Shown: positions 22,314-29,572 of the stretch, in pieces
Layout of the letters: each line of letters begins with the position of its first letter
How positions within the stretch are numbered: position 1 is the first letter of the stretch
DNA from: Clostridia bacterium
Lineage (GTDB): Bacteria > Bacillota > Clostridia > Oscillospirales > CAG-272
Length of the DNA: 41,840 bases
NCBI GenBank assembly: GCA_017508425.1
Contig: JAFVYZ010000039.1
Location: forward strand, 1 to 41,840
Direction of reading: 5' to 3'
The notes under the pieces: generated by a model
Databases searched by the model: none
What the model was told of the DNA's origin: nothing
Seen by the model: the letters and a program-made list of their open reading frames with translations, nothing else
Position numbers and translations under genes: made by a program

Positions 22314-23009
22314 TCAATTGGCTTTTTCGGCGTGCACCACGCGGTAACGAAGGCGTAGGTATGAGTCCCCCAGCTCCTCACAGGACTCAAGGCGCAGGAC
22401 CCCCAGCGAGGAAAGGTCGCTCGGCAAAAGGCGCGACGGACCGTCGATCAGGGTCGGGGTATCCTTGCCGCCCACAAGCAACGGGGCGATCACCACGTCC
22501 ACAGCATCGATCAATTTTTCACTCAGGAAAAGCCCGTTCAAGCGCCCACCGCTTTGGATGGTCAGGCGTTCACACCCATACTGAGCCCAAAGATCCGTCA
22601 AGGCCTTTTTCAAGGACAGTTTTTCCTGCAGGATCACAAAAAGGTTATCCGCCCTTACCCCAAATGCCGGATGGTGCGGATTGGTCGTAATGAGCACAAA
22701 TTTTTGCGACAAGGCACAAAAATAGCGCACGCCGTGCTCCGTCAAATGCCGACTGTCCACCAAAACGAAGGACACGGGGCCCTTGGCCGGGAACGGCTTT
22801 TCGTTAACCCCCATCTTGGCCTGCACACGACCTGTGTTGAGGGACCAAAGATCGGTGGTTTGTTCAATTTTATAATACTGTGCAAGCCCCTCCTTGACGC
22901 CGTCAATTTGAGGAAGGTCGCGATCCATATCCAGCGCGTCCGACGCCCCGGTGCTGATCTTCCCGTCAAGGGAGGAGAGCATAAACAAGGTGGTAAAGGG
23001 TCTTTTCAT
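22314..23009 (-). CDS. RibD C-terminal / DHFR-fold reductase family protein
   Basis: The 231-residue protein starts MKRPFTTLFMLSSLDGKIS, the typical NADPH-binding N-terminus of the RibD-C family (S-S-L-D-G-K-I). Further motifs are the T-G-R-V loop near 59, V-L-V-D-S-R near 83, L-T-I-Q-S-G-G-R-L-N near 152 and V-V-I-A-P-L-L-V-G-G near 172. Family members reduce pyrimidine intermediates of riboflavin synthesis or related substrates with NADPH; stand-alone members are often of unknown substrate. I choose the ATG at 23009 because it matches the family N-terminus; a GTG at 23024 with GAGGG upstream is possible. It follows a membrane protein gene by one base. Confidence 0.8.
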   Translation of the reverse strand: MKRPFTTLFMLSSLDGKISTGASDALDMDRDLPQIDGVKEGLAQYYKIEQTTDLWSLNTGRVQAKMGVNEKPFPAKGPVSFVLVDSRHLTEHGVRYFCALSQKFVLITTNPHHPAFGVRADNLFVILQEKLSLKKALTDLWAQYGCERLTIQSGGRLNGLFLSEKLIDAVDVVIAPLLVGGKDTPTLIDGPSRLLPSDLSSLGVLRLESCEELGDSYLRLRYRVVHAEKAN

Positions 23010-23010
23010 A

Positions 23011-23424
23011 TCACAGCTTCTCACTTATTCCCTCTTTTCCACCGGTCAAAGCGATCAGTAGCCACTCACTCGCAAGCGTCAAGGTGATAAAGACACCGAC
23101 CATCGACATATAAGATACTCCGTACAAAAGCGGGCAGAGCGAAAGCAAAAATGCACATACGGTAACGGATTTTGCAGCTTTTTTCACACCCGTCTTGCCA
23201 TTTATAAGGTAAACCGTCAGCAAAGCGATCAATGCGAGCGTTGCAATAGCGGTAAGAAAGGGGGCAAAATTGGCGTATCCAAAGGGCACTAAATCAAAAT
23301 AGGAGTAGGTCTTTCTCACAGTTTCGCCCCCGTCAAGTGCAAAATGACACACGGCACCAAACGGCAAGATTTCAAGGACCAGTGCGGCAAGTGCAGGCAA
23401 AAGATAAAAAGCTCTCTTTTTCAT
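23011..23424 (-). CDS. Small four-helix membrane protein, 137 residues
   Basis: Hydrophobic segments lie at about residues 5-26, 48-72, 84-104 and 106-128. The region after the first segment (L-D-G-G-E-T-V-R-K-T-Y-S-Y-F-D) is probably extracellular. GGGGAGG precedes the ATG. The stop overlaps the alternative start of the reductase gene, so they form an operon, with cytidine deaminase 28 bases upstream. No family is recognised. Confidence 0.75.
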   Translation of the reverse strand: MKKRAFYLLPALAALVLEILPFGAVCHFALDGGETVRKTYSYFDLVPFGYANFAPFLTAIATLALIALLTVYLINGKTGVKKAAKSVTVCAFLLSLCPLLYGVSYMSMVGVFITLTLASEWLLIALTGGKEGISEKL

Positions 23425-23452
23425 AAGCTTTTCCTCCCCTTTTATTTATCGG

Positions 23453-23848
23453 TTACTTGATCCACCATTCGGGGGTGATCTCGCCAAGCTTCACGGTGCG
23501 CCCCGTAGTGTAATCAAGCATAATTTCTATGTCGTGATATTTCCCTGCCATCAGCTGCACCATCAGCTCGCGGCAAGCGCCGCACGGCGCGCCGCTTGAG
23601 CCGTCAGGCAAAATGCAAAGCACCTTGTCAATTTCCTGCTCCCCGTTGGTGATCATATTAAAAATGGCATTTCGCTCGGCGCAAATGCCAAGCGTCGAGC
23701 AGGTATCGATACAAACACCGGTATAGATCTTTCCGGATTTTGAGCAAACCGCGGCGGATACCTCCCCGCAGGTCACGTATTCGGAAACCTTACGTGCCTT
23801 CAACACCGCCCGCGCGGCCTCGTACATTTCTTGCCAGATTTTATCCAC
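23453..23848 (-). CDS. cdd: Cytidine deaminase
   Basis: The 131-residue protein has the zinc motif C-A-E-R-N (Cys56, catalytic Glu58) and P-C-G-A-C-R-E (Cys89, Cys92), which matches the three-cysteine, tetrameric type of cytidine deaminase. It converts cytidine and deoxycytidine to uridine forms in pyrimidine salvage. The GTG at 23848 is chosen because GAGGTGA lies 5 bases before it; another GTG three codons upstream overlaps that site. A promoter lies at 23888-23916. The following genes (membrane protein, reductase) are close behind. Confidence 0.92.
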   Translation of the reverse strand: MDKIWQEMYEAARAVLKARKVSEYVTCGEVSAAVCSKSGKIYTGVCIDTCSTLGICAERNAIFNMITNGEQEIDKVLCILPDGSSGAPCGACRELMVQLMAGKYHDIEIMLDYTTGRTVKLGEITPEWWIK

Positions 23849-23887
23849 GGCGATCACCTCACTAAATTAAACTTATCTATCGATCAC

Positions 23888-23916
23888 ATCATATCATAAA
23901 ATCCCTGAAATGTAAA
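23888..23916 (-). promoter_or_regulatory. cdd promoter
   Basis: TTTACA (23916-23911), a 17 bp spacer and TATGAT (23893-23888) on the - strand, about 40 bases before the start codon. Confidence 0.65.
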
Positions 23917-23940
23917 TAGGGCAGCGGAAAAGCGTTTAAG

Positions 23941-24112
23941 GTTATGAGTTTGCTCCGCAAACATTATGATGTGCTAACGCACAGTTATGATTTTGCCGTT
24001 GGCAAAAGTTATGATATGATTGCCTATCTAACCTTCAACGTGACGCAGTTGCTCATAACTTGGGGCCTGACCCAATCATAACTCATAACTTGCCCGTAGG
24101 GCAATCATAGTT
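23941..24112. repeat. Second mirror-symmetric hairpin array, spacers TTATGAT
   Basis: TTATGA(T/G) occurs at 23942, 23964, 23985 and 24009 between the hairpins GTTTGC-tcc-GCAAAC, GTGC-taac-GCAC and TTTTGCC-gtt-GGCAAAA. After a central 40-base stretch the orientation flips: CATAACT at 24054, ATCATAACT at 24075, CATAACT at 24084 and ATCATAGTT at 24104, with hairpins TGGG-n6-CCCA and TGCCC-gta-GGGCA. Period is about 21-24 bp. It has the same layout as the array at 2727-2904 with an unrelated spacer. It is part of the 497-base gap 23849-24345, which has no protein gene. Confidence 0.8.
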
Positions 24113-24198
24113 GTTCTCCAAGAGATAATAAAAAATGCTCCGAAAAATCGGAGCATTTTTTGTATTCGACCGAAGGTCGAAATTATCTCTTTGAGAAC
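24113..24198. repeat. Inverted copies of the rpsI end around a terminator
   Basis: GTTCTCCAAGAGATAA (24113-24128) and TTATCTCTTTGAGAAC (24183-24198) are inverted repeats with one mismatch. Both resemble the last codons of rpsI (24346-24361). Between them lie a perfect terminator stem (24130-24161, AAAAAATGCTCCGA / TCGGAGCATTTTTT) and a small stem TTCGACC-gaa-GGTCGAA (24165-24181). Confidence 0.75.
24130..24161. terminator. Bidirectional terminator in the rpsI-cdd gap
   Basis: Arms AAAAAATGCTCCGA and TCGGAGCATTTTTT (14 bp, perfect) around AAAA give U runs on both strands. It would isolate cdd from rpsI transcription. Confidence 0.85.
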
Positions 24199-24363
24199 TG
24201 TGAGGGCGTGGCAAAATATGCCGGTGGCATATTTTTAGCCCGACAAACAAAAACCCTGCGTTTTTGTTTGCCCCAGGGCGAGTGGGGTAAAAACAACACC
24301 CGCCAAAACTGACGGGTGTTGAATGTACACCAAAAGGTGTTGTTTTTATCTCTTCGAGAACTG
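24183..24363. repeat. Direct repeat of the rpsI 3' end flanking 145 bases (att-like)
   Basis: TTATCTCTTTGAGAACTG at 24183-24200 and TTATCTCTTCGAGAACTG at 24346-24363 differ at one base. The right copy is the genuine end of rpsI (Q-F-S-K-R-stop). The left copy keeps the same frame and stop but has no S9 sequence before it. The 145 bases between hold three more hairpins (24212-24235, 24244-24270, 24294-24321). Confidence 0.75.
24289..24321 (-). terminator. rpsI terminator
   Basis: On the - strand CAACACCCG and CGGGTGTTG form a 9 bp stem followed by five U. A wider pairing of AAAACAACACC with GGTGTTGTTTT (24331-24346) is an alternative fold. Confidence 0.75.
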
Positions 24364-24753
24364 GGGTGCACGACGAGCGCCCTTGAGACCGTACTTCTTT
24401 CTCTCCTTCATACGAGGATCGCGGCGAAGGAAGCCGGCAGCCTTGAGAGCTGCACGGTAGTTGGGGTCAGCCTGAAGAAGTGCGCGGGCAAGACCGTGGC
24501 GAATTGCGCCTGCCTGACCCGAGATACCGCCACCGGTAACAGTGGTGATGATATCGAACTTACCGGTGGTGCCGGTAACGCCGAAGGGCTGGTTTACGAT
24601 GAGCTTAAGGGTTTCAAGGCCGAAGTAATCGTCAACGTCGCGGCCATTGATGGTGATTGCGCCCGTACCGGGAACGATGCGAACGCGAGCAACGGACTTC
24701 TTTCTTCTGCCTGTGCCGTAGAAATAGGGCTTTGCGCTAGTATACATATCCAT
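24346..24753 (-). CDS. rpsI: 30S ribosomal protein S9
   Basis: The 135-residue protein shows the S9 core [13 protein letters not shown] near 12-24, the [20 protein letters not shown] segment near 75-94 and the basic tail R-R-A-P-Q-F-S-K-R that reaches the ribosomal P site. GAGG lies 3 bases before the ATG at 24753 and 9 before a second ATG at 24747; the second gives the common family start [17 protein letters not shown] and may be the true one. It follows rplM by 16 bases in the usual L13-S9 operon. Its last 18 bases are duplicated downstream. Confidence 0.97.
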   Translation of the reverse strand: MDMYTSAKPYFYGTGRRKKSVARVRIVPGTGAITINGRDVDDYFGLETLKLIVNQPFGVTGTTGKFDIITTVTGGGISGQAGAIRHGLARALLQADPNYRAALKAAGFLRRDPRMKERKKYGLKGARRAPQFSKR

Positions 24754-24769
24754 TTACCTCACTTTCCGA

Positions 24770-25192
24770 TCAAAGCTTGATGGGCTTTTGTGCTTCGTGC
24801 TTATGTGCATCGCCCGCGTAAACCTTAAGACGGGTTGCAGCCTTTGCGCCAAGCTTGTTGTGGGGAAGCATGCCCTTAACGGCAAGCTCCATTGCTTTCT
24901 CGGGCTTGGTTGCCATCAGGGTCTTGTACTGAACGGACTTCAGACCACCGACGTAACCGGAGTGGTGATGATAGTACTTGTCCTCAAGCTTGTTACCGGT
25001 GAGGACTGCCTTGTCGGCATTGATGATGATAACGAACTCGCCGCAGTCAACGTGAGGGGTGAACTCAGGGCGGTGCTTGCCGCGAAGAATGGTAGCGGCC
25101 TCAACAGCAGTCTTACCGAGGGGCTTGTTTGCCGCATCGATGACAAACCAACGACGCTCGATCGTCTCGGCTTTTGCCATAAAAGTAGACAT
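24770..25192 (-). CDS. rplM: 50S ribosomal protein L13
   Basis: The 140-residue protein starts [20 protein letters not shown] and contains the L13 features [12 protein letters not shown] near 38-49, [19 protein letters not shown]-like Y-Y-H-H-H-S-G-Y near 76-82 and MLPHNKLG near 110-117. The ATG at 25192 is preferred because GGAGG lies 8 bases before; an upstream in-frame ATG overlaps that site. L13 is an early-assembly large-subunit protein. It is first in the rplM-rpsI operon, behind a perfect promoter. Confidence 0.97.
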   Translation of the reverse strand: MSTFMAKAETIERRWFVIDAANKPLGKTAVEAATILRGKHRPEFTPHVDCGEFVIIINADKAVLTGNKLEDKYYHHHSGYVGGLKSVQYKTLMATKPEKAMELAVKGMLPHNKLGAKAATRLKVYAGDAHKHEAQKPIKL

Positions 25193-25236
25193 TGATTGTT
25201 CCTCCATAAATTTAGGTTAATTTTTTCGACTTGCAC

Positions 25237-25265
25237 ATTATAACATAAGGGATATACCTTGTCAA
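25237..25265 (-). promoter_or_regulatory. rplM-rpsI promoter
   Basis: TTGACA (25265-25260), a 17 bp spacer and TATAAT (25242-25237) on the - strand. The leader of about 40 bases shows no obvious large structure. Confidence 0.9.
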
Positions 25266-25440
25266 CCCCTTTTTTCAAAAAAATTTCAAAATTTTAATTT
25301 AGCATTATGAAACCTCGTTTTTTCTCGTTTTTTCACCCATTTTGCTCTCTCGCACGCCATCGCCAAATCATTTTTTTGCGTACTACCCGCAAACTTCCCT
25401 GCATAAACTCAAAAGGAACGAAAATATGGGGAGGTAAAAA

Positions 25441-26394
25441 ATGACAACCCGATTCAAACCCGAAGGTACATTATATAAAACGAAAGAAAACAAGGAGGCC
25501 CTCAAGAATCCGCAAGGACTTGAGCACGCCTGCCGCACGGGGCAGATCCTTGAGGCACCCGTTCTCCTTTGCGACAGCGAGATGAGGCTGCACGTGGATC
25601 TTGGCTGCATGCGCGGCATCATTGAGCGCAGTGAGGCGCTTTATTGCCGCCCCGGTGAGACCCTAAAGGACATTGCCATCATCACACGCGTGGGCAAAAC
25701 GGTGGCCTTCCGCATCCTCGGTTTTCAGGAGGAGGGCAACGAGCGCGTGGCCATGCTTTCCAGGCGTGCGGTGCAGGAGGAATGCGTCTCGGAGTTCTTA
25801 GCTTCCCTTTTCCCCGGCGACATCATACCCGCGCGCGTCACGCATCTTGAAAATTACGGGGCGTTCGTAGATGTGGGGTGCGGCGTGTCATCCCTGTTGT
25901 CGATCGACTGTATATCGGTCTCGCGCATTTCCCATCCGCGCGACCGCCTTGTCTCCGGCATGCCGCTCCATGTGATCATCAAGAGCATCGACAAGGAGCT
26001 CAGCCGCATTTTTGTGACCCTGAAGGAACTCCTTGGCACGTGGGAGGAAAACGCCGCGAGCTTTGAGCCCGGGCAAACCGTGGTGGGGCGCGTGCGCAGC
26101 ATTGAAAGCTACGGTATTTTTGTAGAGCTTGCCCCCAACCTTGCGGGGCTTGCCGAGCTGCGCGGTAGCGGAAACACGCCCATACGGTGTGCGGTAAACG
26201 ACACGGCGGCGGTATTTATCAAGAGCATTTTGCCCGAGAGGATGAAGGTGAAGCTGGTGATCATCGACTCCTATCCCTCTACCGAAGAGCCAATGCCCCT
26301 GCGCTACTACATAGACCCCGAAAAGACAAGACACATCGATTATTGGGAATATTCCCCCGCTTGCAGCACACGGTTGGTGGAAACTGTGTTTTAA
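25441..26394 (+). CDS. S1 RNA-binding domain protein (S1-like)
   Basis: The 317-residue protein has three S1 (OB-fold) modules at about 32-105 (degenerate), 125-195 (GDIIPARVTHLENYGAFVDV with S-H-P-R-D) and 208-275 (GQTVVGRVRSIESYGIFVEL). Such multi-S1 proteins are the S1 homologue (RpsA-like) of Clostridia or related RNA-binding factors that help mRNA binding by the 30S subunit. It is shorter than proteobacterial S1 and has no HMBPP reductase fusion. GGGAGG lies 7 bases before the ATG. No clear promoter is seen in the 175 bases between it and the rplM promoter. It is convergent with ispE. Confidence 0.85.
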   Translation: MTTRFKPEGTLYKTKENKEALKNPQGLEHACRTGQILEAPVLLCDSEMRLHVDLGCMRGIIERSEALYCRPGETLKDIAIITRVGKTVAFRILGFQEEGNERVAMLSRRAVQEECVSEFLASLFPGDIIPARVTHLENYGAFVDVGCGVSSLLSIDCISVSRISHPRDRLVSGMPLHVIIKSIDKELSRIFVTLKELLGTWEENAASFEPGQTVVGRVRSIESYGIFVELAPNLAGLAELRGSGNTPIRCAVNDTAAVFIKSILPERMKVKLVIIDSYPSTEEPMPLRYYIDPEKTRHIDYWEYSPACSTRLVETVF

Positions 26395-26395
26395 G

Positions 26396-26429
26396 AAAAA
26401 GGCGTCCTGCCCGGGCAGGACGCCTTTTT
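26396..26429. terminator. Bidirectional terminator between convergent genes
   Basis: AAAAAGGCGTCCTGCCC and its exact complement form a 34-base perfect palindrome with A and T ends, serving both the S1-domain gene (+) and ispE (-), whose stop is 3 bases away. Confidence 0.9.
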
Positions 26430-26431
26430 GT

Positions 26432-27295
26432 TTAGAGCGCCTCGCACGCGAAGGCGCGAGCCCCCAGGGCGGTAAGTGCCGCAGCGGCACGCTCTGCCGC
26501 TTGCTTGTCGGGGAAAATACCAAAGACCGCAGGGCCGCTACCGCTCATTTGTGCACCGATCGCACCGTGCTCGACGAGCGCCGATTTGAGTGCCGAAACC
26601 GCAGGACGCTCGGGGGCGACGACCTCTTCAAAGCGATTAAAAAGTGCCGAAACGATGCTTGAAGCATCCCCGTTTTCAAGGGATTCCATCATAAATTTCG
26701 GATTTTGATCGGAAATATAGCTCTCAAAGCTGCCGTAACGCTCATCCAGCGCCGAAAAGGCACGGGGTGTGGACACACCCTCGCCGGCGATCGCCACCAC
26801 AAGCGGCAAGCCGGTTGTGGAAAAAAGCGGGGTGATCCGCTCACCGATACCCTCACAAAGTGCGGTGCCGCCCACGACACAAAAGGGCACGTCGGCGCCG
26901 ACCTTAGCGCCGATCGCGGCAAGCTCGGATGTTGAAAAACGGTCCCCATCAAGACGGTTTAAGGCCTTCAAGGTCGCGGCGGCATCGGCCGAGCCGCCCC
27001 CGAGCCCCGCCTCCATCGGAATGCTTTTCTCCAGCGTCAATAACACGCCAAAGGGCTCCCCCGTTTTCTCAAAATAGGCCTTGGCGGCACGCACGGCAAG
27101 GTTGCGCTCATCGGTCGGGAGTCCGCACGCCGTGTTCAGCACGATCTCACCCCCCGCGATACGAGTCGCGGTCACGGTATCAAAAAGCGAGACCTCGCGC
27201 ATTACGCTTACAATATCATGGTAGCCGTTTTCCCGTTTTCCCACAACGTCAAGCCACAAATTGATCTTGGCATTGGCCTTCACGCAAACCGTCAT
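26432..27295 (-). CDS. ispE: 4-diphosphocytidyl-2-C-methyl-D-erythritol kinase
   Basis: The 287-residue GHMP kinase starts MTVCVKANAKINLWLDVVGK (A-K-I-N-L substrate motif) and has the ATP-binding loop P-M-E-A-G-L-G-G-G-S-A-D-A-A near 92-105 and the C-terminal M-S-G-S-G-P-A-V-F-G near 254-263. It phosphorylates CDP-methylerythritol in the MEP pathway of isoprenoid synthesis. Length is typical. GGAGGGG lies 4-5 bases upstream of the ATG at 27295. It has its own promoter, divergent from that of the AI-2E-family gene. Confidence 0.95.
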   Translation of the reverse strand: MTVCVKANAKINLWLDVVGKRENGYHDIVSVMREVSLFDTVTATRIAGGEIVLNTACGLPTDERNLAVRAAKAYFEKTGEPFGVLLTLEKSIPMEAGLGGGSADAAATLKALNRLDGDRFSTSELAAIGAKVGADVPFCVVGGTALCEGIGERITPLFSTTGLPLVVAIAGEGVSTPRAFSALDERYGSFESYISDQNPKFMMESLENGDASSIVSALFNRFEEVVAPERPAVSALKSALVEHGAIGAQMSGSGPAVFGIFPDKQAAERAAAALTALGARAFACEAL

Positions 27296-27321
27296 ACGCC
27301 CCTCCTTGCTTTGTTTTTAAC

Positions 27322-27350
27322 AGTATAACACAAAATTTGTGCATTTTCAA
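27322..27350 (-). promoter_or_regulatory. ispE promoter with spacer palindrome
   Basis: TTGAAA (27350-27345), a 17 bp spacer and TATACT (27327-27322) on the - strand. CACAAA-A-TTTGTG (27329-27341) is an inverted repeat inside the spacer. Confidence 0.7.
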
Positions 27351-27379
27351 GAAAATGTTGTAATTTCCACCATTATGCC

Positions 27380-27408
27380 TTGACTAAAGATGAAAGTTTG
27401 TTTATAAT
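27380..27408 (+). promoter_or_regulatory. Promoter of the AI-2E-family gene
   Basis: TTGACT (27380-27385), a 17 bp spacer and TATAAT (27403-27408). Transcription would start near 27415, 40 bases before the ATG at 27455, which excludes earlier start codons. Confidence 0.85.
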
Positions 27409-27454
27409 AATTTATAGTGATTTTTTTCATTTATTACATACAGGGAGGGCAACT

Positions 27455-29509
27455 ATGGTTGATATGAATGAACAAGCAAACGGCACCCCACGCCCCGAAA
27501 AACCCAAGCACACACCGCGCAGCAGGCTTATCTTGCTCCTGGCGGGCATTTTGGCCGTACTTGTTTTAGCAAATCTTGATGCGATCTTAAAGCCGGTCAA
27601 GACGCTCGGCACGATCCTCACGCCCATCATCATCGGCCTTGTGATCGCCTATCTTTGCAATCCCATTATGCGCTTTTGCGAGATCAAGCTCTTTTATAAG
27701 CTAAAGCGCCGCGTGAGTCGCGCGCTCTCGATGCTCTTTACCTACCTTTTTATGCTGCTGATCATCTCCGGCATGGCCTTGTTGATCATCCCGCAGGTCA
27801 TTGACAGCATCAACGACTTCCGTGTCAACGGCATGTTCTTCTTGAACCGCCTGATTACGTCGATCAACGAATTCTTTGCCTCACTGCCCTTCGAGCTCCC
27901 CGGCGGCAACGAAAACGTCCTTTCCCTTGAAAAGCTCCTGACCTATGCCATGCAGCTTTTCGATGACCTCGGTTCAAACTTCATCGGCAGTGTCGGCACA
28001 TTCGCGGGCAATGCGATCACAGTCCTCAAAAACATTCTCGTCGGCATTTTCGTGTCGATCTACGTGCTTCTCTCCAAGGACCGCTTGAAGGCCGGCTGCC
28101 GCCGCATCATCCATGCACTTTTTAGAGAAGAAAACGAGAAAAAAATCCTTTATTACAGCGCCCAGGCGCACCGCAAATTCGGCGGATTTATCGTGGGTAA
28201 GCTGGTGGACTCCTTGATAGTCGGCATCACCGCCGCGATCTTCTTTAACGTCTTTAAGATCCCCTACCCGACCCTGATCGCGGTGATCATCGGTGTGACC
28301 GACTTCATCCCCTTCTTCGGTCCCTTTATCGGCGCCATTCCCTCGGCGATCATCATCTTCATTGCCGAGCCCTCCAAGTTACTCTTGTTTGTGGTCCTTA
28401 TTTTGGTGATCCAGCAAATCGACGGCAATCTTCTTGCTCCTCTCATTCTCGGCGACCATACGGGCATGACTTCGCTCGGCGTTCTCATTGCCATCACCGT
28501 CATGGGCGACCTTTTCAACATCGTAGGCATGATCATCGGTGTACCGCTCTTTGCGCTCATCACGATCATCCTTGACGATATGATCAAGCAACGCCTGCGC
28601 GAAAAAGGCTCCCCTACGGGACTTTACGCCTACTATCCGGCCGATTCCTTTATCAAGCCGGCCGATGAGGACGTGCCGCACTACACGATGACGCAACGCT
28701 TTATGCATTGGGTCACCGCCGTGGAGACCGAGCTGGAAACCCCCGATTACAAGCCCTCGCACCTCCGTCATTGCGTCAATATGATCCGCCTGGGTCTGCT
28801 CAACATCGGCAAATTCTTCTACCGTATGTTCTCCTCCAAGCAGCTCAAGGAGGATTATCACGGCTCGCACGTCAACGTTATTTTGCGCCGCGGTATGCGG
28901 ACCAACCGCACGTTTTGGCGTTCGGTCCTTCTCACCGTTGTGACCCTTGGCATTTACCCCATTTATCTCATCGAAAACATCGCTGCGGACACGAACATCT
29001 CCTGCAGTCGCGATGGCCGTCGCACTTGGGGCGCCTTCCCTGTTTTCACGCTTGGCATCATTACACTCGGCATTTTCCCGCTCATTTGGCATTGCCAGGT
29101 TATTTGCCGTTACCGCCATTTGTGTGAGCAAAACGGAAAGGAGTGCCGCATCAGCGTCAAATTCTTCCTTTTGTGGGCCCTGCTCGGCGTCTTTACCCTG
29201 GTCGGCCCCATGATCGCAATCGCGCGCTTTATTGCCGCATACACGCAATCCTGCCGCATCTTCAACGAGACGCACACCTTCCCGCTCGCGCGCCGCGTCA
29301 TCAAGGAGGAGGCTGCTGAAGGTGCCGCCTATCTCGCCGCACGCAAGGCCGCAAGAAAGGCGGAAATGGAAGCTATTGTCGGCGACACCACCATTTTCGG
29401 CTCCATTGAAGAAGAGAGCGACAACGAGGACCAGATCTCCTTCTTTGAGACCGCTTCCGAAGAGGCAACCGCCGCAGTCGAAGCACCCGAAGCAACCAAA
29501 ACCGAATAA
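27455..29509 (+). CDS. AI-2E family transporter fused to an extra membrane domain
   Basis: Residues about 25-385 form an AI-2E/TqsA-type permease: N-terminal helix pair (L-L-L-A-G-I-L), a conserved extracellular segment, then GKLVDSLIVGITAAIFF, GVTDFIPFFGPFIGAIPSAI and QQIDGNLLAPLILGDHTG, all hallmarks of the family. Residues 480-600 add four hydrophobic helices with T-L-G-I-Y-P-I-Y-L and L-G-I-F-P-L-I-W, resembling the DUF4234-type TLGIYPLYW membrane domain. The tail (600-684) is charged. AI-2E proteins export small molecules or ions such as sodium; the substrate cannot be stated. AGGGAGG lies 5 bases before the ATG. No other start agrees with the promoter. Confidence 0.85.
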   Translation: MVDMNEQANGTPRPEKPKHTPRSRLILLLAGILAVLVLANLDAILKPVKTLGTILTPIIIGLVIAYLCNPIMRFCEIKLFYKLKRRVSRALSMLFTYLFMLLIISGMALLIIPQVIDSINDFRVNGMFFLNRLITSINEFFASLPFELPGGNENVLSLEKLLTYAMQLFDDLGSNFIGSVGTFAGNAITVLKNILVGIFVSIYVLLSKDRLKAGCRRIIHALFREENEKKILYYSAQAHRKFGGFIVGKLVDSLIVGITAAIFFNVFKIPYPTLIAVIIGVTDFIPFFGPFIGAIPSAIIIFIAEPSKLLLFVVLILVIQQIDGNLLAPLILGDHTGMTSLGVLIAITVMGDLFNIVGMIIGVPLFALITIILDDMIKQRLREKGSPTGLYAYYPADSFIKPADEDVPHYTMTQRFMHWVTAVETELETPDYKPSHLRHCVNMIRLGLLNIGKFFYRMFSSKQLKEDYHGSHVNVILRRGMRTNRTFWRSVLLTVVTLGIYPIYLIENIAADTNISCSRDGRRTWGAFPVFTLGIITLGIFPLIWHCQVICRYRHLCEQNGKECRISVKFFLLWALLGVFTLVGPMIAIARFIAAYTQSCRIFNETHTFPLARRVIKEEAAEGAAYLAARKAARKAEMEAIVGDTTIFGSIEEESDNEDQISFFETASEEATAAVEAPEATKTE

Positions 29510-29517
29510 TATTCCTT

Positions 29518-29548
29518 AGCGGGTCCCGCCCTTTCGGTGGGGCTCGCT
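29518..29548 (+). terminator. Terminator-like hairpin between the transporter gene and htpG
   Basis: AGCGGGTCCCGCC and GGTGGGGCTCGCT pair over 13 bp with three G-U pairs around CTTTC. The T run after it is short, so some read-through to htpG is likely; no separate htpG promoter is seen. Confidence 0.55.
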
Positions 29549-29572
29549 TTCACTAAAACACGAGGTGATATC

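Noticed and set aside
24183-24371. 62-codon - strand frame ending in the rpsI-like tail
   Set aside because: Only the last few codons resemble S9; the rest covers terminator hairpins and overlaps rpsI. It is better explained by duplication of the rpsI end.
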